Source of the DNA: Nemania diffusa
Lineage: Eukaryota; Ascomycota; Sordariomycetes; Xylariales; Xylariaceae
Length of the DNA: 64,000 nucleotides
NCBI GenBank assembly: GCA_038501195.1
Contig: JBBPUQ010000004.1
Coordinates: 4,478,001-4,542,000 of the forward strand
Reading direction: 5' to 3'
Below are positions 55,866 to 64,000 of this stretch, piece after piece. Numbering within the stretch: the stretch's first letter is position 1; each line of letters starts with the position of its first letter. Made by a program: the position numbers and the translations under genes. Below the pieces are notes generated by a model that saw nothing but the letters and a program-made list of their open reading frames with translations, searched no databases and was not told the origin of the DNA.

Positions 55866-57560
55866 ATGGCCCGTACTCGAAATCAAACACGGCGCCTATC
55901 ACGAGCGGCGGAATCCCAAGGTGCGTGATTCTTTGCGGCATGGGGAGTCTTCCGCTAACAATTCACAGGGAATAAATCGCGGGAAAGTGAAGAGCAATCA
56001 GTCACCAAGCGCACCAAACGCAATTGCTCACGTCCGTCGGTTACAGCTAGTAGAACGTCGTCTAGACAGGTATGGTGTTCTGTCCTTATATTGGACTAGA
56101 CCACAGACTAAGCTGTGTTGCAGGGACCATCGTCACCTGTCCAAAACAGAAGTCGCAAGCGCAAGCAATCCATTGAAAACGAGCTCCAGCTTGAGCCTAA
56201 CCTAGCCCCAGACCAAAAACGACAACGGACATCTAGTGCGCATACTGCTGACGATACATGCAGCGGGCCAGCGGCTTGCGGCAACAGTCCTAAACAGGTC
56301 GATCCTGTTGCTTTCTGGGCGAGGGAGGGGCACTGGCCAAAAGAACAGTACTGGGCGGATAGAGTATTAGAAATGGATATTTTCAAGGAGCATGAGCATC
56401 TCTTTGCGCGGAGAAGGGCCTTATCAAAACTGCCTCGTAAGCGGTCTAACTCTGCTACATCCATGGCGACTAGCGACCAAACGCAGAGGGAGCAGAGGAG
56501 CGCACTATATAGGAACGCGCGGTACCCGCTCCTACTGGAAATCAACGGCTCATATATGGCCATATCCAAGTTTGGTATTACGGATACAAGCAAGGATTTC
56601 ATCCAGACCCTACTTGGCGGCGAAATAACAGTTCCCAAGGAGACACTCTTCGACGACGATATCTTCGTGAACACTTGTAATAACCTAGAGAATAAAAATG
56701 AAGCTAGGGTTATTCAGGATATTTCACGGCTTCTTGTTCCATCGGCAGAATCGCTTGCCCACCGTGCTGAAACCCTTATATGCCTCGCAGAGAGTGTAAA
56801 CGAAGGTTGGGACAACTCAGTCCCGTTAACAGGCACTCGTCCCCAGCCTGACTATGCCGTTGGGTTTAAAAGAGAGGCATTCACAGCGGCCCAGCTTACC
56901 AAGCTATCACCATTAATTGGCGACCTTATCGCTGGAGACTGTTCCCTTTTTATGGCGACATATTATATGTATTTCCCGTTTCTAACGTGCGAGGTGAAAT
57001 GCGGCACCGGAGCGCTAGACGTGGCAGACCGCCAAAACACTCATAGCATGACGCTTGCTGTACGGGCTATTACAGAGCTCTATCGCGCCGTGAAGCGCGA
57101 AAACGAGGTCCACAGAAAGATTCTTGGCTTCTCAATCTCGCACGACCACAAATCGGTCCGGATTTTCGGCCACTACCCTGTCATTGATAACAAAAGTATA
57201 AAGTACTACCGCCATCCAATCCGTCAGTTCGATTTTACTGAACTCAATGGTAAGGAAAAATGGACGACTTATCGTTTTACTAAAAGCGTATACGACTCGT
57301 GGATGCCAGTTCATTACCAGATGATCTGCTCGGCTATTGACCAATTGCCGTCCAACCTAGGCTTTGATAGGCCGTCACTTTCAACAACAGGGCTTTCTGG
57401 GGCTTTGAGGAGCCAGGATCTATCACAACCGAATGCTAGCGCCGCTTCACTATCCGCTGGACAGCATGGCGAGTCAAGCATTACCGGGCAGAGGAAGGCT
57501 GCGCCAGGGACTTCATATATGCACCCAGGGGAGGCTAAGAGAAGGAAGAGTGGGAACTAG
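55866..57560 (+). CDS. DUF7924-family protein with PD-(D/E)xK-like signature
   Basis: About 530 aa from exons 55866-55920, 55969-56069 and 56124-57560 (introns of 48 and 54 bp). The start is the ATG at 55866 (MARTRNQTRRLSRAAESQ); the open frame of exon 3 alone begins with GTG and is not the start. Residues 1-90 are basic and disordered with nuclear-signal-like RSRKRK and KRQR. From VDPVAFWAREGHWPKE onward it matches the fungal DUF7924 family, including EARVIQDISRLLVPSAE and GFSISHDHKSVRIFGHYPV. Within it, P294-D295 (GTRPQPDYAVGFK) and E342-x-K344 (FLTCEVKCG) form a PD-(D/E)xK-like arrangement, which points to a nuclease-type fold; activity is inference. The gene lies between two 5S rRNA 3'-half relics. 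The family is multi-copy and patchy in ascomycetes. Confidence 0.87.
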
Positions 57561-57700
57561 TAGTGTTTTGGTCTCCGTCTTCAGGGAGGTTTATTCTAGT
57601 GTACTTAGATTCTGAACTCCTTTACACTGAGTTAAACGTTAGTTTAAACGTTAATTACACCAGCTTAGAGTAAGCCATGGCTTCAACAAATGATTCTTGC

Positions 57701-57760
57701 AGCCGCCAGATCAGTATTTAGGTCGGCGACGACCAGCGAATCCCCGGTGTTGTATGTTTT
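57701..57760 (+). pseudogene. 5S rRNA 3'-half relic (right of DUF7924 gene)
   Basis: GGCGACGACCAGCGAATCCC followed by CGGTGTTGTATGTTTT matches the end of fungal 5S rRNA with its terminator. Upstream, ATGATTCTTG and GCCGCCAGA are shared with the relic at 55,259, so the two copies are related beyond the 5S part. Confidence 0.65.
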
Positions 57761-58150
57761 ATATTTTCTTTTGCTGCTCTCTTTTTCGGAACTCAATCAT
57801 TTGCTTGCTCCCTCACGAGAGCCGAACATGTGATGGCTATCCTTATACATCAAGTAGATAGTGTGCATAGTCTTACTCTCTACCTAGGTATGCGGTTTCC
57901 TTACACTCCGTCGTTTTTGGTATTATATGTACGTAAGGAGTCTTCGAGGTTCCGCGCCTACAAAAGGAGGGACCCGGCCGTCGGAACTATCCACTATGTA
58001 CATAGCTAATAAGAACAAGTGACCTCGCAATCTCCCCTCGACGGATTTGAGGCGAGTTATAATGAAGAGTAGCTCTCTAGACATAGGTTCTTCATTACCA
58101 TAGGTAACCTACGTCGATATCTCTCTGTTAGCCACTACCTATGCTCTCTT

Positions 58151-58221
58151 CGAAGCCTAAGATGATTCCCGAGAGGACAGCCTTAGCAAGGCTGCGCGTT
58201 AACCACTCCGCCGTAGGGCCG
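58151..58221 (-). pseudogene. tRNA-Ser(GCT)-like relic
   Basis: The minus strand reads GGCGGAGTGGTTAACGCG (D-arm), then the perfect anticodon stem-loop CAGCC-TTGCTAA-GGCTG, giving anticodon GCT (serine). Downstream the variable and T-arms are degraded (TCTCGGGAATCATCTTAGG) and the acceptor does not pair. Pseudogene or a tRNA-derived repeat. Confidence 0.5.
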
Positions 58222-59027
58222 TACGCTGTGCAAGATGACGCTTGTCTCCCAGATGTCATCTATAAAGTGCTCAGACCTTGTTCGTGCATTGCTTGATACC
58301 TAAGTATGTAGTACGAGCTCCTAATTGGCGCCCATTCTGACAGAGTATAGTAGGTATTTATACATCGAAAAAATGGAAACATCTTGAACAATGTATTCAG
58401 TCTAAACATACTTTTACCTCTTCCTCGATATCGACTAGTTGCCAGGATGCAAAGAACCCATATGATCTGGTCGACCTTGACACAGTCTCCTCCTCAGATT
58501 GTGCACTGGCATCGCTTTGGATCCGCTCGTGAAAACTCTAGCACAACAACTAAATGAAAGTTCTTTGGAGGAGAAATCATAGCTTACTAGACCTAAACGG
58601 GAACGCGGGCGTCCGCCTCATAACCTCAAGGCGACGGACAATGAGTTTGGAGTTGATGATATTACTCTGTAGGTTATGGCGATACACGTAACCGTTTTGT
58701 ATCTTCTTCTTGTAGGAATCTAAATCTGGACATTACAACATGGATGAAGCGCAGGGATATGGCTGTATAGCGCGTGACTGGATGCTGCGAGTGGATCTTC
58801 ATTTCCCCTCATCACTTTTCTCTTAACGCTGGCTCTATCTAGTATAGTAAGGGGCAAGCTTATTATTATTCTTAGAGTATACCCAATTGCGCAGGCAGTC
58901 GGATGCCTCACTTTGAACCAACGTTTAACCTGTAACAAGACCGTGCTCACATATGTTCTATGAACCAGCTCTTTGCCTTTACTCTATATTCTAAGACTTG
59001 CGCCTTAGAGCAAGCACTATTTTCATC

Positions 59028-59747
59028 ATGGCATCTCAACCACCTACGAAGTCATTCGGTGACATAGTGGAACTTAGTCCTGCCCTTCACCCCTCCCAAG
59101 AAACGAGGCTTTCGGGCCGGTTCGTTACACTAGTTGGTCTAGCGCCCGAGCACATCGAGCCGTTCTACGCGAATCTCGCGGGCGACGAGCACGCGCATCT
59201 CTGGGACTACATGGCGGACGGGCCCTTCCCGGACCCGAGCGGCTTCCACGCCATGATGGGCGGCGCCATCGCCAGCCCCGACGTCATCGTGTTCGCCGTG
59301 ATCCCCACCGCCCAGCCCACGACGCCGGCCGGGGAGGCCAACGTGGTGGGCTGCGTGAGCTACATGAAGGCCGACCTCAGCAACCGCACCCTGGAGGCCG
59401 GCGTGCTGTGCACGCCGAGGCTGCAGCGCACCTCGGCCGCGACCGAGGCCATGTACCTGATGGCGCGCCACGCGTTCGCGGACCTGGGGTTCCGCCGCTA
59501 CGAGTGGAAGTGCGACGCGCTGAACGCCGCGAGCCGCCGGGCCGCGCTGCGGTTCGGGTTCGTGCTCGAGGGCGTGTTCCGGAAGCACTTGATCGTCAAG
59601 GGGCGCAATAGGGATACCGCCTGGTTTGCCATCGTCGACGACGACTGGCCGGCTGTCGGACGCGCGCTGGAGGAGTGGCTCGATCCGTCGAATTTCGACG
59701 AGTCTGGCTTGCAGAGAAGGAAGTTAGAAGATTTTCGCAGGAAGTGA
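59028..59747 (+). CDS. GNAT-family N-acetyltransferase (RimJ/RimL-like)
   Basis: Single-exon 239-aa protein from the ATG at 59028 (MASQPPTK); the frame opens earlier with TTG. Matches the acetyltransf_3 / RimJ-RimL group: LSGRFVTLVGLAPEHIEPFYANL, then LWDYMADGPFPDPSGF, the acetyl-CoA-binding portion near GVLCTPRLQRTSAATEAMYLM, and the C-terminal FRRYEWKCDALNAASRRAALRFGFVLEGVFRKH typical of the family, followed by NRDTAWFAIVDDDWP. It transfers acetyl from acetyl-CoA to an amine; in fungi this group also includes resistance or detoxification enzymes, so the substrate is not predictable. The gene is GC-rich compared with its flanks. No disruption seen. Confidence 0.92.
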   Translation: MASQPPTKSFGDIVELSPALHPSQETRLSGRFVTLVGLAPEHIEPFYANLAGDEHAHLWDYMADGPFPDPSGFHAMMGGAIASPDVIVFAVIPTAQPTTPAGEANVVGCVSYMKADLSNRTLEAGVLCTPRLQRTSAATEAMYLMARHAFADLGFRRYEWKCDALNAASRRAALRFGFVLEGVFRKHLIVKGRNRDTAWFAIVDDDWPAVGRALEEWLDPSNFDESGLQRRKLEDFRRK

Positions 59748-61070
59748 GATGGCATGTGATCTAGGCATCGGGGGTTCGTGATGATGCTATTAAAAATAGA
59801 ATTTCATGACATTACCATCGGCTCCCACAAGAGCACCACAGGCGTTCTCAGGTCTTCCCCAAATGTTTGATGTTTGCCCTTATTTCTGATTCAAGTTGAT
59901 ATAAAATACTACGTAGATCAAGTAAATATGCATATGTAGGTTACTTGGGTATACCTAGTTGTGTACTATGCTTTTCGGTCTGCGTAGCTGCAGGCCGCGG
60001 GACAGACCGTATTGTAGCCCCCACAGGTGGCATTATAACGGTAGGTACCTGACTCTCTATTAGTCCTGTTCTTCAAAGTCTGTGGAGTGAAGGTGATATA
60101 TCAGCAAAACTTACTGTCAACTATTCGTTGACGATGTCACTACTTAGTACATAGGTAGGAGGCAGTTGATGATGTCCCGAAGAGAGAGCGTTGTCTACGT
60201 GAAGTTGGAAATTATCGTATAGGGGGAGGACTATATCGACATATCGGCTTCTAGAAAGGAAGGGACTAAATATAACATGTAACTTACAGTCTTGTAATAG
60301 TTCCATGTAGAACACTTGACAGATTGCCACTTTACCCTATCTTCCAGATTGCCAGGATTCTAACGCTATCTTTGATAATATCATCTATTCAATTCAATCC
60401 TCGGGCAGGCTGGGTGTCAAGGTTCGGGTAAAGATGGCCCCAGCCTCGAACTAAGAAAAGGTGGCAGTGTCTCCTGATGGTTGCTTGTAAGTGATACGTC
60501 AGACTAAGTGATAGGGCAACGTCAAGCTAGCACGAACTGTGCAGAAGCATCAAAACGACAGTCATTCCCTTCATAGGAGAGACTGATGTACATTTTATAA
60601 AGATCCTGTTTTAATATGTCATAATATATCGAGTTGCCAAGAGAAAGGGATGGGCTTCGATTTCAGGGGTGAGAATGATTCACGGTAAAACCAGTAGCAG
60701 AGTTAGACCTCTTACGATTTGGACAAAGGTTTTTTTCCCCGCGTAAGGAGGTGTTCAAGCTCCCCCTTCGGTTGGGCTCGAGCTCCGCTTACGATTTCAA
60801 GTGTGGGCTATCGCGGTAGCGAAGATAATAGGAGTGAGGCGTTGTTATGACCAAAACATTAGACACCTCAGCCAGCCATCCAATTGGCGGGATTGGCTCT
60901 TTCGGCACGTACGTAGTACAAGAGAAATTGGACACGACATTAGACATATCGTCTATCACATTTTGATCCCACCATCGGAAACTTAGTCGGCAACTTTGTC
61001 GTTAGCATCGCACATCTACGTCTGCCTTCACTAAAGCCAAAATATCTTTAGAAGAACCAAACAAACAAGC
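59748..61070. other. Intergenic with a UUCG-loop hairpin
   Basis: No gene is supported; frames at 60,121-60,330 and 60,801-60,986 lack domains. A hairpin at 60,742-60,793 is given separately. Confidence 0.5.
60742..60793 (+). repeat. Imperfect hairpin with TTCG loop
   Basis: CGTAAGGAGG at 60,742 and the complementary CTCCGCTTACG at 60,783-60,793 enclose an inner CCCTTCGGTTGGG, so an RNA copy would fold with a UUCG-type loop. May be a small transposon relic or a structured RNA. Confidence 0.4.
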
Positions 61071-62734
61071 ATGGCAGTATCAGTGGGCGACATCGCTGCT
61101 ATGAGCGATACGGTGCCTACCCAATCCATAGATCAGAATCGCACTCCTGATGGCGAATTTGACCTTCGTATTCATAATCGGGATAAACTATCAAAAGAAG
61201 AGTGCGGCTATCATGCCGAGAGATTAAAGTCAGCCTTCCTCACTCAGCTAACTGACCTATATTCTTTTTATTCCCTGACGATCGATTATCTAGTGCTCAA
61301 AACCGAGCTATAGCCCAGAGCCCTGCGGCATATGCCCGACCACTCGACCTAGATCAAGTCGATGCGCGCCTACAAGAAGTATTATCCGCCGACAACAGCA
61401 ATACTACCTCGTCACGAGATCGACTATCGACCGTCCGAATAACGAGGTCCGCTATTCCTGTCATTAAAAGGGACGCTAAAGCAAGAGTTTTAGAGGCGGA
61501 GATCTATAACGATCTCGTCATAGATGGCGGCCGTCCGCTATATCCGATCGGCCTTCTTAACGAGATATTTCAAAATCTCGAGGAATATGACGAGTTGCTA
61601 CGACCTTGGAAGCTTAGTTGGTGTACGAATCTTCCCTGGAAATCTTCTGATAGTATAGATGAACCTAGAGAAATATTTCAGAGACAGCTAGCAAGATGGC
61701 AGGATTTCCGCAAGTGGCAAAACGACAATCGGGGTATAGAAGATGATACCACGTATCCAGCTTACGTCGAATCGGTAAAACTCCATCATAGGCGCTTCCG
61801 TGGGGAGGAGTCTTATATCTGTCTCTTAGCCAAGCTCGAAGATAATCCGTCATACCTTGAGAAGGATTGGGACCGCGATCAAAAACTCCGCGATCTGCAG
61901 CGAAATCGTTGCCGAGAAAATCGCGGCGGCAACGGGTTCCCTGGCTACGTCGAGGCGGTCAAGCGCCGCCTGGCACGGCACGGATTTACCCGACCCTTCC
62001 AACTAAAAGATGATCCCAAACGGCAAGACAAATTGACAGAATGGATTGAATACCTCAACTTCGAGTACTGGTGCTTGGACTGGTACGCTGCCTCCATCCA
62101 GCGCCTCAAACCAGCTCACGACAAGGCCTGGCGGGAGCTCGTAGATTCGAAAATAGCGAGGCCTGGCGAGACTATGGAATCTATACGAACTACTGCTTCC
62201 TCGATGCAGCGATTGCGGGAACAGAGTCAGGCTCGAGAGGCTATGCGAAGGGCAAAGTCACGCGTCAAAGAGGTCTACACGTCGACCCCGTTAGCCCCGT
62301 TGGCCCCGTTGGCCCCGAGTCGCCTCAACATTCCCATGAAAGAACGTAGCCAGAGATTACAAGCAGCCACCCGTGAGCTACTAGCGGCTGAAGCCTCGAA
62401 AGAGTCTATTATAAAGCGAGGCTCTCTTATTGAGAAATTTATCCGCGGCACGTCTGGTTTTGTGGATGCGAAAAAGGATGCTTCCCGCCATAGCATCCTC
62501 GTACAATGGGTCTTAGACCAAGTCCCTCTAGTCGAGGCCGAATTGACCCGATCCGAAGCAACGAAGGTTAAACCCGATGAGACCAAGAGGCGGGCCAAGA
62601 GACGGCTCGATTCTAATGACGATGACCTAGAAGGGCGGAGTCTAAAGCAGCAGAAGCTTGACGATGGATATGACATGTGGCTCGGTCCGCTCGGTCCACC
62701 GCTACCGTCCAAGCTTCACCTCAAGGAAACATGA
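61071..62734 (+). CDS. Unrecognised 532-aa fungal protein
   Basis: Two exons, 61071-61228 and 61294-62734; the 65-bp intron has donor GTCAGC, branch GCTAAC and acceptor TATCTAG, and the splice joins AERLK-type sequence to NAQNRAIAQSPAAYARP. Without the splice the frame is cut at 61,313. I do not recognise a domain. Features seen: charged helical repeats with Trp (KLSWCTNLPWKSSD, ARWQDFRKWQNDNRG, KDWDRDQKLRDLQ), two loosely similar motifs YPAYVESVKLHHRRF and FPGYVEAVKRRLARHGF about 55 residues apart, an LAPLAPLAP tract encoded by a short tandem repeat, and a basic C-terminus (KRRAKRRLDSNDDD) suggesting a nuclear protein. Probably a lineage-restricted gene. Start ATG at 61071 follows AAACAAGC. 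Confidence 0.75.
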
Positions 62735-62781
62735 AGACGGCGTAGTAGAGATAATCCAGTTTAACGGAGAGACATATGTAG

Positions 62782-62840
62782 TATATCCGACCATAGGATC
62801 TAGAAAACTCGGGGTCCCGTCTACTCCCCCATAGCTAAGC
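62782..62840 (+). pseudogene. 5S rRNA 5'-half relic
   Basis: CGACCATAGGATCTAGAAAAC then GGGGTCCCGTCTACTCCCCC match the first half of fungal 5S rRNA (CGACCATAGG, GAAAAC, CCCGTC). The match ends near 62,840 (GCTAAGC), where 5S would continue into its 3' half. Upstream CAGTTTAACGG is shared with the 49,161 copy. It begins about 50 bp after the stop of the 532-aa gene. Confidence 0.65.
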
Positions 62841-63161
62841 TAGATAGAGAGGTATATATATCAAACGAGGGTTTGCTGAGAGTTCCGTTAAATACGCGGC
62901 GCCACAAATAACACAACGCTGCAACTTCATGCTACGCTACAAATACTAGCAAGTTATACACGCACCGTATACGTTTTAATAATAACAGAACAAAGTAAGT
63001 TACATTATTATATGTATCAGCATCCTCGAGAAAATCAGGTTGCAAAATTAATCTTTTAGTTTGCAATAACGGGGGCTGCGCGAGATCAATAGGGGGTAGC
63101 TTACACTGTACATTTTTACCTTGGGTGAGTAGACGGTCGGCGATGAGGGGTTTCCGCGAGA

Positions 63162-63497
63162 CCGCCAGTCAATTGTATTCATACTTTGCTTTTTAAATTG
63201 CCTTTTTATACCACTTAAGACCCCTAGGTCGCTATATTTATAAGGCACATGATTACACACTATTTTTAAATTTGGCTAGAAGGTCCAGTATAGCCGGAAA
63301 ATCTATTCTAATCAGAAGGTCTTTGGTAGCTAGCTTGGTTCGTTGCGACTATACTAGACCTTCTAGCCAAACCTGACAATAGTGTAACCATATGTCTTAT
63401 AAATATAGCAATCTCAGAATGTCTTAGAAGATACAAAAAAGCAATTATGAAAAAGCAAATTATAAAAAAAACGTGCATAGTTTTAATTGACTGGCGG
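63162..63497. repeat. Fold-back inverted repeat, arms about 135-150 bp
   Basis: The left arm (63,162-63,296) and the reverse complement of the right arm (63,346-63,497) align along their length, with matches such as CCGCCAGTCAATT, TTTGCTTTTT, GCTATATTTATAAG and TTTGGCTAGAAGGTC; a 49-bp spacer lies between. Differences are scattered and include small gaps. Resembles a fold-back transposon or a hairpin-forming MITE; no clear target duplication found. Confidence 0.75.
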
Positions 63498-63588
63498 GTT
63501 GGCAAAGAACCGTTAACCATGCACCATACAGCAAGAGTGGGCTACCCTCAGTCATTACATTGCGATTCAACGTCAACGCAGGATACTT

Positions 63589-64000
63589 ATGGCATCCTCT
63601 TCGGAACCAGAAGCTGGGATAACCCTTCAAACACTGCGCGGAGAGATTACATATGAGCAAGCCGCTGGCAAGGAAACCAATGTCCTACCAGTGCTGACAT
63701 ATTGGCAGAAGATGAACGACTTCGGTAGCTATCTTTTCGAACACAAACAGGAGATAGAAGATATCGTATCACGCTACCTACGTCTCAAAGAGCCCGAGAA
63801 ATGCTGTCTCTCGCCTCCTCCAAAATGGATTTATGGTAGCTTCAACCTTTGCTTGCCTGTTTCTATTGTCAACTGGAGGAAGCGCCCTGGTGGAAGGGTA
63901 ATGATTCGCTTTCCGCTCCCGTTCAAAGTCGGCGACTCGGAATTTCCGGGCAACTCAGACGAGAAGCTTCGTTCTGAGGTGGCTACTTATGCCTGGATTG
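63589..64000 (+). CDS. APH-like phosphotransferase, 5' part (runs off right edge)
   Basis: Open from the ATG at 63589 (MASSSEPEAGITLQTLRG) through the end of the window, 137 codons without a stop, so it is partial. The sequence KCCLSPPPKWIYGSFNLCLPV, then RVMIRFPLPFKVGDSEFPGN and DEKLRSEVATYAWI, is the N-lobe of the fungal aminoglycoside-phosphotransferase-like/choline-kinase-like family: the glycine-poor nucleotide loop (YGSFN), the beta-strand Arg/Lys (VMIRF) and the alpha-C Glu (RSEVATY). The catalytic HxD loop would lie beyond the edge. These proteins are numerous in filamentous ascomycetes and mostly uncharacterised, so no antibiotic-resistance role should be assumed. An in-frame start downstream is not needed. 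Confidence 0.82.
   Translation, partial: MASSSEPEAGITLQTLRGEITYEQAAGKETNVLPVLTYWQKMNDFGSYLFEHKQEIEDIVSRYLRLKEPEKCCLSPPPKWIYGSFNLCLPVSIVNWRKRPGGRVMIRFPLPFKVGDSEFPGNSDEKLRSEVATYAWI

Larger units (their letters stand above)
57561..59027. other. Intergenic with 5S and tRNA relics
   Basis: Apart from the 5S relic at 57,701-57,760 and the tRNA-Ser-like relic at 58,151-58,221, no gene is supported. The region up to 59,028 is the promoter of the GNAT gene. Confidence 0.5.
62735..63588. other. Intergenic with 5S relic and fold-back repeat
   Basis: Holds the 5S 5'-half relic and the large inverted repeat; no gene is supported. The frames at 63,048-63,260 and 63,308-63,520 lie in the fold-back arms and are artefacts. 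Confidence 0.55.

Noticed and set aside
55259..57760. DUF7924 gene as a composite transposon with direct repeats
   Set aside because: The flanking direct repeats are largely 5S rRNA 3' halves, so plain transposon ends are not the simplest explanation; no target duplication was found.
1..64000. CRISPR arrays, operons, bacterial-type ribosome binding sites
   Set aside because: None seen; introns, promoters and gene families are fungal.

Overview
This window is a piece of a filamentous ascomycete chromosome, most likely a Sordariomycete. The evidence is short GT-AG introns (about 48-160 bp) with fungal branch sites, compact genes on both strands, fungal-specific families (Zn2Cys6 regulator, GH128/Asl1-like wall glucanase, DUF7924, fungal APH-like phosphotransferase), and an AT-saturated block whose repeats look like repeat-induced point mutation (RIP). 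The order within the class is inferred only. Several listed reading frames open with non-ATG codons; I re-set starts to ATG where I could and rebuilt introns by eye.

Left third (1-32 kb): a truncated Zn2Cys6 regulator at the edge; an AT-rich island (about 3.5-9.7 kb) holding an LTR element with both LTRs and a 5-bp target duplication, a later un-RIPed solo LTR with its own target duplication, and an inverted repeat at its two edges; then ordinary housekeeping genes separated by long low-complexity spacers: GH128 wall protein, PA-TM-RING E3 ligase, tubulin cofactor B, a Myb-type DNA-binding protein and tRNA methyltransferase Trm9.

Middle (33-54 kb): a run of small-molecule and regulatory genes: aldo/keto reductase, Gfo/Idh/MocA oxidoreductase, tocopherol-methyltransferase-like enzyme, small membrane protein, a stand-alone mitochondrial N-acetyl-gamma-glutamyl-phosphate reductase (normally the C-terminal half of bifunctional Arg5,6), a CCCH plus RBR ubiquitin ligase, an iron alcohol dehydrogenase/maleylacetate reductase, a protein-kinase-like gene and a cytochrome P450. 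Four redox enzymes and a methyltransferase without a PKS/NRPS/terpene backbone gene look like a tailoring or catabolic set, but no pathway can be named.

Right quarter (48-64 kb): an accessory region littered with pieces of Pol III genes (four 5S rRNA halves, two tRNA-Ser-like relics), a TA-flanked MITE, a large fold-back repeat, a DUF7924 gene with a PD-(D/E)xK-like signature, a GNAT acetyltransferase, an unrecognised 532-aa gene, and the 5' end of an APH-like phosphotransferase running off the right edge. The most unusual observations are the kinase-less AGPR and the association of 5S rRNA halves with the accessory genes.
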